From Linum tenue (lineage: Eukaryota; Streptophyta; Magnoliopsida; Malpighiales; Linaceae): 64,000 nt of DNA. The notes under the pieces are model-generated. The model did not search any database and had not been told where the DNA came from. It saw only the letters and a program-made list of their open reading frames with translations. Location of the stretch: assembly GCA_946122785.1 (NCBI GenBank), contig CAMGYJ010000002.1:38094495-38158494 (forward strand), given 5' to 3'. Both the position numbers and the translations under genes were made by a program. Positions 45,547-55,185 of this stretch are shown here, in pieces (the stretch's first letter is position 1; each line of letters starts with the position of its first letter).

Positions 45547-46628
45547 AATCCCCCCACACTTAACTGTTTGCTTGTCCCCAAGCAAACCTAACTCAAACCA
45601 ATGCAGCTCTCCAGATCTCTATAGCAATATACAACCCCGATCGTCGGTAGAGGATTTCCTAGATCATATAGCAGCTTACGAGGTCACCTGGTCTTCTAAG
45701 ATGTTCCCTATCTCTCTCAATGCGAGTACTAGACTCAAGCCAGGATCATGAGAAAAAGTAGAAGTAAGACAGTCAGTTCATGGATAAAGGGACTCACACC
45801 ATTCACAACCAAGGACTCGTTGTACCGGGGTGCTCTTTCACTTCATTTCACCGTTGGAACCCCTTTTTCTCACTTTCATTTACATTTTTTTTCCTTTCAT
45901 TTGGTGGGGTTCCAACTGCAGTCTTTTGCACTGTCGACCCTTATTAGTCAAGCAAGAGCAATTTCTGTACATCTGGCGCTCGCCAGAGTACTTCTTTTAA
46001 CTCCTTTTTCTCAACTCGTGTGGAGGGTCAATGAAATTAAGGGGGGTCGGAAGCTCTATCCGTGCCCTTAAAAACACATCCTCAAGTAGGCAAACCGCTC
46101 AACGGGTGGAAGTTTTACTTGTACTAGAGACAGCTTAGCTTCACCTTGTAGGAGTACCCCACTAAGGATCACTAAAATCTCTTCCAAAACCCGATTTTGT
46201 GCAATGAACGGTGCCACGCACGTTGGGCTTACCCCATGTTTAAGATTTTTGATGATTTCGACATGGAGGACCAACTGCTTTTCATTTTTCACATGAGCAC
46301 CCTGTTCGATACACGAGTCCATAACACAATCCAAACAGAGTCACCATTACCACATGAATTCAACGGTCTTAGCTCCACTAATTCACAAAATCAACTGACA
46401 CAGCAGAGAGCTAGATAGGAAAAATCTTATACTTCAACATCCTCCATAGTGCTACACTACCTCCCTAGGTTGCACATTACTATAGAGACTGTCAATTCAA
46501 AGCATACTGAGCAGGCAATTTGCAAGGAAACACGTACTTGGAGCCCTCAAATCGAAATTTGGACAGTGGACTAGGCTCCAAGCACACAAACAGCCAAACA
46601 TTCACCCGCATACATAATCGAACACCCT

Positions 46629-46645
46629 CCCCCCCCCCCCCCCCC
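46629..46645 (-). promoter_or_regulatory. Internal polypurine-like tract with 17-G run
   Basis: On the minus strand the sequence is CTTAAGTGTGTGTG followed by 17 G. It matches the internal tract of element A (6383-6398) and the 16-G run of element B (26386-26401), each about 0.9-1.1 kb before the true polypurine tract. Such a tract could prime a second plus strand, but this is inference. Confidence 0.5.
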
Positions 46646-46937
46646 ACACACACTTAAGCACGACATTGTCCTCAATGGAGGAAAGATAAGGAGGGTAGAA
46701 CGAAGTTACCAGATCAAGGGTGAATGATGATGTACGGGTCAGGCGGTGCATTCCAGGAAGAGAGAGTAATCAGAACACAAACACCACACAAAATCTCACA
46801 AAGGTTGAGTTATTGACTCTAAAATCAAATAACAAAACTGACTCAACCGAGGATAAATAGAGAAAGAAATGCAAACCGACTGGTTGGGTTGCCTCCCAAC
46901 AAGCGCTTCTTTCACGTCGTGAGCCGGACGATGGCTC

Positions 46938-48062
46938 CTAAGTTTTGGTCCATGCTAGAACCTCCTTGAAGTTGAGCTTCTCATCTATGAGGTGGAGTCT
47001 CAAGTCACAAGCAGGTGGTGTGGCAGGTGAAGGCTCGTGCACTTGATGCAGATGAAGTCTCCACCCTCGAGACCTCTTCTTCTTTTCTCTCGTCTCATTG
47101 CCCCAAACCAGATAAGACAGCATCAATTGGCCACCATCGCGTCCACCAAGAGGGACCGATGTCGATGTGGCCTTGGTCTGGCAAAGAGACACTGCAAATG
47201 GGTCCTTGCCAAGCAGCTCCTCGAAGTTTGGTGGAGATATCACATGTAACTCATGGCCGGTGCAGGCCTCTTCCACCTTAACTCCGTCCTCAGCCTGGAC
47301 ACCAATTTCTTCTTCAACCTTCCTTTCTTCTTCATGTGGTATCACCCCTGGGAAATGATCAAGAACTCCTCCTGCTTCACTTTCGTCATCCTCCACGACT
47401 TCTTTCTGCACCCTTTCTTGCTCTTCTTCTTCTAGCACGGATTGGAGAGCAAGTTGCCAAGCAATTTCTTTCATGAGATCTTCTTGCATCTCCTCACTCA
47501 TGCCCGCCTCTTCAAAGCTCGGTGTGGGATGTGGGAAGGTGTGGTCGGCTTTGATAGGACATTCTTGATCATGATCATCACGGGAGCTCTCCGGGACAAC
47601 TTCATTGTGCTCCACAATGTCCTTGTAGCCTTCTTCTTCCTCCTCCTCTTCTAGTATGGTAACAGAAGGGTGATCTGGAGCAGGTTGTGCATAAGCTTTC
47701 TCAAGATCCTCGAGGCTCTTCTTTATGCTCAGGAGGGTCTCCTCTGTTTCACGGTAGGAGAACCCAGTTTGGGCATTGTCTGGGATATCCATCTTTGGAA
47801 AGGATGTCTCAGGTACTCGAGCAATCTGGTCCACGAGAAGCCTCAAGTGATAGTTTGGATCTGGCTGATGGAGGAATTCTTCTTGATAAGGAGATTGTTC
47901 TTGAAATACCCAGGGGTCTGATTGTTCTTCGTAGGATGGGGGTTGGTACTGAAACCCGAATCCATAGTCTTCTCCTCCTTGATTGCTCCAGGAAGTCTCG
48001 GGGTAATACCACTCGGATGGTGGTGGATACCCCCAATGGTTGGAGAAGCCATGAGGATCCAT
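46938..48062 (-). CDS. Intact 374-aa acidic protein of element D
   Basis: Uninterrupted from ATG (48062, minus strand) to the stop ending at 46938, 113 bp after the primer site and behind a GGTGCAG acceptor-like leader. No known domain recognised. Layout: residues 1-60 rich in Trp, Tyr, Gln and Pro (NHWGYPPPSEWYYPETSW); 100-126 a probable amphipathic helix (SYRETEETLLSIKKSLEDLE); 138-144 a run of Glu; 178-230 acidic and helical (MSEEMQEDLMKEIAWQLALQ); 263-300 the block best kept in B and C (VISPPNFEELLGKDPFAVSL). A basic KKKRSRGWRLHLH patch (327-339) and the ending RLHLIDEKLNFKEVLAWTKT follow. It lacks a zinc knuckle and the capsid fold seen in element A's Gag. It may be a diverged Gag N-terminus joined to a polyprotein tail, or a packaging or regulatory protein; function unknown. 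Confidence 0.75.
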   Translation of the reverse strand: MDPHGFSNHWGYPPPSEWYYPETSWSNQGGEDYGFGFQYQPPSYEEQSDPWVFQEQSPYQEEFLHQPDPNYHLRLLVDQIARVPETSFPKMDIPDNAQTGFSYRETEETLLSIKKSLEDLEKAYAQPAPDHPSVTILEEEEEEEGYKDIVEHNEVVPESSRDDHDQECPIKADHTFPHPTPSFEEAGMSEEMQEDLMKEIAWQLALQSVLEEEEQERVQKEVVEDDESEAGGVLDHFPGVIPHEEERKVEEEIGVQAEDGVKVEEACTGHELHVISPPNFEELLGKDPFAVSLCQTKATSTSVPLGGRDGGQLMLSYLVWGNETREKKKRSRGWRLHLHQVHEPSPATPPACDLRLHLIDEKLNFKEVLAWTKT

Positions 48063-48174
48063 GATTCAGATCTGCACCAACAAAAACAAAAACACCCAAG
48101 TGAAAAGCAAGGGTGGAAAAGAAAAGAAAAACGCTAAAGTAACAAACTTCTGCCTTTCCTAATAATCTAGAAAG

Positions 48175-48192
48175 TCCCCGGCAACGGCGCCA
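48175..48192 (-). promoter_or_regulatory. Primer binding site of element D
   Basis: On the minus strand TGGCGCCGTTGCCGGGGA, an exact 18-nt complement of the tRNA-Asp 3' end, 6 bp inside the 5' LTR. Identical to that of element A. Confidence 0.92.
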
Positions 48193-48198
48193 AAAACT

Positions 48199-49520
48199 TG
48201 ACACGCCAAAACACAACACCTAACAATGGCCAAGTGTAACCAATGAAAGGGACTGCAGTATAGTGGCACAAGTAATAAATATCGAATCCACGGGTCTCTA
48301 GAGTTACTATTACTCAGCTTCAGTTCATTATCTAGCAAACTAGATTAAGGGTTGATTGATAAACTACTCTACTGACTACTCTACTAATTACAAGTTGGGA
48401 ACTCACTTAGGTATGATTCCCCCTAGCTCCTCAATTAGGTCCAAGTTGCAATTACCTTTGGTTGTTCTACTATTGATTAAACTGCGGAAGATCCGAAATT
48501 AGCTTGGAATCTCTTAAGCTGACCAAGCCCTCTCAAACAGAATACCCGACAGACGACTAGCCTTCACCGGGATAGACTGCTAAGGCGATTCACACAGATC
48601 TCCACTACTGGAATGAATTCCAGTACAAAGCAGTAAATTGATTGACTCTCGCACAACCAATTCACCACTATCAATCAAGGAAGCTCTCTTAACCTAATCA
48701 GATTCTATATATCATAGGTTAAAGCAGAAATCAAGAGAATTTGATCAAGATTCAATTGACTCAATAAATCATGCCTCAATCGATTATAATCAAACAATAA
48801 AGCATCCAAAACTTCATACAAGAAAGATCCTAACTCATAGAACTAGGGTTCCTCAAAACCTAAGTGAAGGGAAGTTACTCCATAGAGAAGAGAGAGACTG
48901 CAGAAATCTGATCTAGATCTTCAATCTCCATCTCCAAGCTTGATTCCCGAGCTCCAATGGCGAAGAAATCCTCCAAAATAGCTCCAAGAATGTCTCCAAG
49001 TCGCTCTCTCTCTCTAGGGTTCGTCCCTTGGGTGTTTGGGATCCAAAACCCAGCTCCCCCTCTCCAAAAATCGCAAAACAGCTTTTATACCCGCTGAAAC
49101 TCGCACCCCCTACTTGCACGGCCGTGCAAATTGAGGTTTTGGCCGTGCACAATTTCCAGCATGCACTCCTAAGCTTCGTTGATCTCGTTTGAGCTCGTTT
49201 GACCTCCGATTCAGTCACCGTTTGATCCCAGACGCTCGTAGTCTCGTCCTCTTTCTTTTCATGACAAGCTTGCATGATTCTTTGTCCATAAAGTGAGGTA
49301 GAAATCCATTCTTCTTCAGGTCATGCCCGAGTTTCTTCTCCCGAATCGTCAATTGATCTCTGATTGACTTGAAACTTGCGCCTATACTTCACTTTATGTG
49401 CTTGGACCTGAAATGTGAGAAAGGAACACAACCTAGCGTAAAATAGGCCAAAGACACGATAATTCAAGCTCAAACAATCAAGAAACAAAGGGGAAAACAT
49501 GTGCAAATACCGAGTCAACA
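48199..49520 (-). repeat. 5' LTR of element D
   Basis: Starts TGTTGACTCGG on the minus strand (the 3' copy has TGATGACTCGG) and ends GGCGTGTCA. The GCACGGCCGTGC cassette and GGGTATAAAAGC box lie at about 49078-49130. Confidence 0.92.
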
Positions 49521-50820
49521 GGTAGGAACATCAGAACCAGACTTAATAGTAGCGGAGGGAACGACTGGTGAAGCGCCCAAGGTGGACAAGGCACGCCGAG
49601 TAGTAGTGCCGGGATCATATGGTCGCGGGAGAGCCAGGTTCCCTGCATACTGGGCTCAGCATCGTGCAACCCAAATGAAGACCTAGTCTTGGTGGAGCGG
49701 GGCCCAAGATCGCTGAGGAAGGCGTCGTCCGAGTCCAGAAGTGGCGGAGAGAAACCATGCAGTGGTATCCAGTGGAAACGCTGTGAAGTGGTAGACTGGA
49801 AGGGAAATTGAGCTTCGTGAAATTGACATCCTTTGAGGTAAGGAGCTTCTGGGTGGCAAGTTCATAAAGTCGATATCCCTTCTGACTGGAGGCGTAACCA
49901 ACAAAAACTCACGCCCCTCCGCTTTCTGCAAACTTATCAAGTGACGCATGAGTATCCTTAACATAGGCCAGGAAACCATAGGCACAGAGATGGGAAAAAG
50001 GAGCAGGTTTCCCAAATAAAACCTCGAACGGTGTTTTACCCGTTGTAGTACCGAGAACACATTCTCCCCAGAAACGAATAGGGAGACTTGGCTGAAAACA
50101 GAGCGCACAAGCAGTATCGAGAAGATGGCGGTGCTTTCACTCAACAACCCCATTCTATTGAGGTGTGTCTGTGCAGGATGTCTGCAGCAAGATACCTTCA
50201 CGTTCATAGTAGCTTTGTAAGATCAAGGTGTTAAATTTATGCCCATTGTCTACTTGAATCTGTACTAGCCATCTCCCAAATTGTCGTTGAACCATTTGAT
50301 CAAACATCATCAAATACTGTCCGACTTCGTACTTAAAACGAAGCAAATAAACTCATACTCCATAACTAAAGTCATCAACAATAGTAAGGAAATAATGAGC
50401 TCCCCCGAGCAAAGCTTTCTTGTAACCTCCCTAGATATCAATATGAATCAAATCAAAACAGTTACTACTACGAATCATGTTGGTGGGAAAAGGTTGCCGA
50501 GTTTGCTTAGCTCTAGAACAAGAGTCACAAAGTTTATTTGAAATAGTAGAAATAGCCAAAACATCTCGAAGTTGCTGTAACTTTGCCAAAGAATGGTACC
50601 CAAGCCGGGCATGCCATAAATCATAAGAAAGCCCCCACTGCTGTGTCGCTGCACAAGTCGGAGCACGACCCACACCGAACAAACGCAGGTAATAAAGGCC
50701 ACCATGCAACTCACCCTTCCCAATAAGTTTCTTCGAGAGTAAGTCCTAAATAATGCAGAAATCATCGAGAAAAAATAACGCAACATGATTCTCCTTAGTG
50801 AAGCGACTCACTGAAATCAA
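49521..50820 (-). pseudogene. Copia integrase region (minus strand)
   Basis: Protein order on the minus strand: the pre-integrase motif LWHARLGYHSLAKLQQLRD, the zinc-binding CDSCSRAKQTRQPF and HIDI (50431-50709), VDNGHKFNTLILQSYY (50155-50346), then an NGVVE-KHR site in which the Arg codon is a stop. The remainder to about 49700 is readable across frameshifts (FWGECVLGTTTGKTPFEVLF), and the linker toward RT reaches 49521. The Glu of the DDE triad and the DNG Asp remain. Stops and frameshifts make it non-functional. Confidence 0.8.
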
Positions 50821-50834
50821 ATTGCATTGAAATT

Positions 50835-51119
50835 CTAGAACGTGCAACACACGGTCGAGTCTAAGTCCAGGTTGCAACTCAATACTACCAATGTGTGCAA
50901 CAGAAATACTAGCTCCGTTGGAAATGCGAACGGGTTGCCATGCTTATGCGTGACTTTATTCAATAACTGAGAATCATCCATGACAATTTTTTCATTGCAA
51001 CTGAAGTTGACTAACCATTCAGTATCGACAGAGAACATACCTGCCAGATGAGCTGCATGTTCATCCATTCCTTTAACGGGATACCCAAAAAACGGCGGCA
51101 ATTGTTCGAGTTGCTTCAA
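50835..51119 (-). pseudogene. Copia protease, active site changed
   Basis: 95 codons open on the minus strand. The segment EWLVNFSCNEKIVMDD stands where copia proteases have W-x-x-DSG-C/A-x-x-H, so the catalytic Asp reads Asn and the Ser-Gly context is lost. Downstream a KHGNPFAFPTELVF stretch matches the flap region. An inactive remnant. Confidence 0.6.
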
Positions 51120-51599
51120 GGAAAAACCGGCAACCAGACTTGATTCTTCCTTGTCCTGTTCTAACTGAGCCGCTCAGGACTCCCTAGAGCGCTCCCGAGT
51201 TTGACCCTCTCCAGCACCACGAGGCGGACACCGCTGCTATCCCTAACCAGTAGTCAGGCGAGCATCCTTGGAAGGATACCTAGGAAGCTTGTAGCAGTCA
51301 TCACGTACATGCCCGAGCTTTTGGCAATAGGTGCATCTGGGTCGGTATTTGCCTCCACATTGATCACCGTGATCTGCTGGACTGCTACGATCACGCTCGC
51401 TGGGCGCTGCGCACTGCAAAGGCTGCAGACTCGGACGTTGGGTTGTGGTTTTGAGATATCAAGTGCTACTGCTCCTCATTCAAAGTGATATTGAAAGCCT
51501 CTGCAAGCGCCGATGTGGGATTCATAGCTAAGACCTGTGTTCGAACAGCAGCAAAGGGCACGTCCAAATCCATCAAAAAATCAAATAGGCGAGAGCTTT

Positions 51600-52127
51600 C
51601 TACCTGTTGTTGGATGCGGAGTGATACACCACACATACAGAGCACACACGTGCAGCTAGGAATGCTGAGATTGTGTGCTTTTCTTGCTGGAGAAGACTGA
51701 TCAACCGACGCAATTTATACGCCCTAGACGCGTTCCCTTGGCCAAAATGATTGCGTAGGTCATCCCAAATTGCTTCTGAGGTTTCAGCAAATCGCAATGT
51801 ACTGCGAATTTCTTTATTCATTGCCGTATTCAGCCATCCCTTGATCATGGCGTCACAACGGATCCAAGCAGTGCGTTCCTCTCCAGTGTTATGTCGGACC
51901 AATGACCCATCAACAAAAGCATACTTATTCTTCGCAATCAAGGAATCCTTCATATCAAGAACTCATTCACCGTAGTTGGTAGGGGTAAGGATGTCGTCTA
52001 CCAGCATCTGACCAGGACCATTGGGATTATGGAGGTTGTAAATAGGAGGAAGATGATTGCCGCCGTCTCTGACGCTCTGCTTCCCAGAACGTGACGTAAC
52101 CATGACGCTAGCGTTCTCATCGCCCAT
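51600..52127 (-). pseudogene. Copia Gag (minus strand)
   Basis: ATG at 52127 (minus strand): MGDENASVMVTSRSG, then PIYNLHNPNGPGQMLVDD and a stop in place of Trp near 51968. After that SLVRHNTGEERTAWIRCDAM, KGWLNTAMNKEIRSTLRFAE and EAIWDDLRNHFGQGNASRAY follow, the capsid-type domain of copia Gag (UBN2/DUF4219 group). The zinc-knuckle part toward 51300 is only partly readable. The copia primer site lies upstream, across the solo LTR. Confidence 0.8.
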
Positions 52128-52151
52128 CTTCAACGTTGATCGGTGCTAGAC

Positions 52152-53490
52152 TGACTCGCTTCTATCGTCACACTAGAAAATGGCCAAGTGTAACCACCTA
52201 CTAGAGCGTAGTATAGCGGGTTTGGGTTTTAATGTCAAATCGGGTCCTAAGTGTGCTGACTACTCCGTGAATTCTTATTATTTAGTAGCTCAAACGTAGT
52301 GAAGGTCTCAGTAAATAAACAAGCAAAGCAGTAAAATGTTGTTTTCAAGTTGAGAGAGGTCACCTGGATATGGTTCCCCTAGACTGCAGTTAAGCCAAAT
52401 TGTAATGTACCAAGTTCGAATTCAAAGATAGTTATACTGCGGAAGGTTCTTAAATAGTCTGCAGTCTCGACTAAAGGTCTCCAGACCCTCTCAATCTGAG
52501 TCCCCAACGGGCGACTAACCTCCATTCGAGTAAACAGATTGAGGCCCTAACGAACCAAACCTCCTCCACCGAAGTAAATCTGGTACAGAATAGTGAATTG
52601 ACTCCTCGACTAAAGTCGTCAATTCACTACTTTCAATCAAGGGTGCTCTATCAACCTAGGCAGATATTCTCTTTCTAGGTCAAAGCAGAAATAACAGGAA
52701 TTTGATCAGGATTCGTGCCATTCAACAAATCAGACTTCAATGGAATATAATCAAATCAATGGATTCATACTTGGGTTCATACAATCAGACCTAACGTACA
52801 AATCTAGGGTTCTTCATACCCAGGTGAATGTGGAAGTTACTCCATGTAAAGAGAAGCAAACTCTAGCTCAGAAGCATAAAACATGCTGTGAGGAATGAGG
52901 TTCTGCTTTTGGTCGGCAATCGGCAGTTCTCCAAGCGTTATCCGGGCTCCACTGATGAGGAAGATCGATCTAAGGCGCTTGGGAACTCTGGTTCGTTGCT
53001 TTCTCTCTCTAGGTATCACTTTCTTTCTCTAAAACTCGGAACCCTCTCAAAATTGGCCTTCTTTCCCTTAAAAATCAGCTGCTGGCGATCTTCGGTCATA
53101 ATCCCCGGTCGGATATTTCAGGTGCCCAGCCGGGGATTTCGAAACGCAGCGCATAAGTACAGGGGATAATACCCGATCGAGTATTTTGGCACTCTGGCCG
53201 GGACCCCTTTTGCCTTCTTGGCGTCCAAAAGTGCTTTTCCCCGGCCTCCTCAGAATTTTACCCGGCCGGGTATTATTGCTCATGGCCGGGTATTTTGCTC
53301 CTCCAGCACCCTTCAACTCAAACGTCCTCCTTTTGACCCGAAACTCGTTTCTTCGCCTCAACGTCAACGCCAAGCCCTGAAATATGACATAAACACACAA
53401 CCTAGCGTGAAATTGGCTTAAAACACGAGAATCAACATCTCAAGCGGCTCAAGAATGGAGGTAAAAATACGTGCAATCAATGGTCTATCA
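52152..53490 (-). repeat. Solo LTR of the element A family
   Basis: 1339 bp, minus strand (TGATAGACCATTG... to ...GCGAGTCA), flanked by a perfect 5-bp duplication TAGAC (52147-52151 and 53491-53495). It carries the ATACCCGACCGGGT-type cassette at about 53095-53300, as in element A. It sits between the copia primer site and copia gag. A solo LTR arises by recombination between the two LTRs of a former element. Confidence 0.95.
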
Positions 53491-53501
53491 TAGACTTTAG
53501 T

Positions 53502-53513
53502 GCTCTGATACCA
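53502..53513 (-). promoter_or_regulatory. Primer binding site of the minus-strand copia
   Basis: TGGTATCAGAGC on the minus strand, complementary to initiator-Met tRNA and standard for plant copia elements, directly inside the LTR end. Confidence 0.92.
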
Positions 53514-53849
53514 TGAGAAATCGGGCAAAACAAACTATAAAAGAAACAAAGACGCAACGATTTAACGTGGTATCCCCGACGAGTCGGGACTAATCCACGG
53601 GATAGTCTAAACCTCTCTAGCTATTGTTTGTTATTGCTCGTTAAGTTGTGTTGGCTGAAAGCCAATTACATGAATTATATAACCCCTCATCACAATCAAC
53701 TAGGGTTGTACAAGCAAGCTTATCCTTCCAAGTCATGGAAGCTGCGACATAGAAGGAAGAAGTGGAATGGGCCGCAGGACATGATGTGGGCTGTGTGGGC
53801 TGCCTGTCGGACACGCTGGGCTTAGGTGAGGTAACGAGACCCAAGTCCA
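53514..53849 (-). repeat. 5' LTR of the minus-strand copia
   Basis: 336 bp; on the minus strand TGGACTTGGG... to ...TTTCTCA, next to the primer site. Matches 39173-39448 at roughly 90% by eye. Confidence 0.82.
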
Positions 53850-54090
53850 ATTGAAGATAAAGAAAATAAGAGGGGTAGGTTGGTCACAAAATCATGAACT
53901 TCAAAGTCCACGATCACTTTCCATTTTAAGGGGTGACATTTTCAAGTCTATGTGGCCCACAGAATTGGAGTCCCGAAGTTTGTGTGCTTCATAGATTTGT
54001 TGTCCCTAAATACATGAATCAAATTGTGGAATGTGGACAAAATCCATAGTGAATTCAAGTCCGTCAAGCAAACAAACAAATGAAACAAAT
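53850..54090. mobile_element. Right half of the MITE split by the copia
   Basis: Contains TTCAAAGTCCACGATCA and CTTCATAGATTTGTTGTCCC, shared in reverse orientation with 63700-63880. Its partner half is 38979-39172. Confidence 0.5.
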
Positions 54091-54417
54091 GAACATTGTG
54101 AAACTATATTGGATAACAATTTAGTAAACTATCATCTAACGGTTTAGTAGTTTGCTCGCGTAGTACAACATGATAAACTCATATATTGACCTAGTCATAA
54201 ACTATAAGGTTGTAGCATTCTTGACTCGCCAGTTGTTTCGGCTATGAAACACAAGGGGCGTCAAATATGTGGAGGGTGAGGATGATCGCCATTATCTACA
54301 ATCTGACAATTTACATTGTGTTAAGAAAACTAGACAGTAAAGATAGAGAGATTTTGTAAAGGTAATGTGTATGTACCAAAATGAGGAGAAGACTCATTGC
54401 TTGGAAGACATCAGTGC
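54091..54417. other. Intergenic stretch
   Basis: No gene, repeat or regulatory signal recognised. It includes the left target duplication of the next MITE. Confidence 0.5.
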
Positions 54418-54956
54418 TAGGGCTGAAAATTGTTTGTCCCGTCCCTGACCCTGTCTGACCCGTCCATGAAGGGTCAAGATGTATAACTAACCCGTCACGT
54501 CCATGTTTCCTTCTTGACCCTGTCTGACCCCAAGGGACGGGACGGACCGGGACAGTGGGTCGACCCTAATCAACACACTACTTTTTTTACAAATTATGTT
54601 TTGGTACCCCAAATTATTTTTTCTTACAATTTAGTACCTAAATTTTTTTTTACAAACAAGTCCATAAATTTGAAGGTAAAATTACGTTTTGGTACCCAAA
54701 ATTCTTTATTTTTACAAATTAGTACCTAAACTTTTAAAACTTTACAAAAAGGTCCAATGTGGTGTGAGATATTTGTTGTTGCTAAGGGTCACATGATCAA
54801 AACCTGAACCGTCCCTAAGTTGTCCCTACCCGTCCCGATCCTTACGGGGTCAACTAATGACCCGTCCCTAATCTGTCCGTGTAGACAAACTGACTCGTCC
54901 CGACTCTTAGGGACGTGACGAGTTAGTGGGTCTTCCGGGTCAAGCTTTCACCCCTA
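54418..54956. mobile_element. hAT-type MITE, 539 bp
   Basis: A perfect 8-bp target duplication ATCAGTGC (54410-54417 and 54957-54964). Ends are TAGGGCTGAAAATTG and CAAGCTTTCACCCCTA. Subterminal GACCCGTCC/GGGACGGG repeats lie on both sides. Non-coding. Confidence 0.88.
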
Positions 54957-55185
54957 ATCAGTGCCTATTTATAGGTAATGCTTGTGACATTTCATTTGGC
55001 TTCAGTTGGGCTTTGCAAGTGTTTTCGTGGACTTGAGCCCATATGTGCTTTGCGGATCGTACTTGTGGCTTGAACTTGGTTATGTCATTTTCCTGTACCC
55101 GACATATATAATGCGGTATCATAAGCAATCAGGAAATTTTATTTGATGCTTGTACCCAAACAAATTCTAGATGATCCAATTTAAT

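Larger units (their letters stand above)
44225..49520 (-). mobile_element. Element D: complete, very young non-autonomous LTR element
   Basis: Minus strand. 5' LTR 49520-48199, primer site 48192-48175 (exact tRNA-Asp complement), one intact ORF (48062-46938), 3' untranslated region, polypurine tract (about 45561-45548) and 3' LTR 45546-44225. The LTRs are both 1322 bp at a constant offset of 3974. The internal differences seen are T/A at 45042/49016 plus edge bases (44225-44227 and 45544). No gag, protease, RT or integrase. The expected 5-bp target duplication is absent: CTTTC at 44220-44224 against GGTAG at 49521-49525, and the flanks belong to different repeats. Confidence 0.9.
39173..53849 (-). 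mobile_element. Minus-strand Ty1/copia element split by later insertions
   Basis: Read on the minus strand: 5' LTR (53849-53514), initiator-Met primer site (53513-53502), gag, protease, integrase, then a gap, RT, RNase H and a partial 3' LTR (39448-39173). Interrupting DNA: a solo Athila-type LTR (52152-53490) between primer site and gag, and the block 40736-49520 (Ogre/Tat-like LTR plus element D) between integrase and RT. GAAGA lies next to the left LTR edge (39168-39172) and 3 bp outside the right one (53853-53857), a possible target duplication. Confidence 0.82.
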
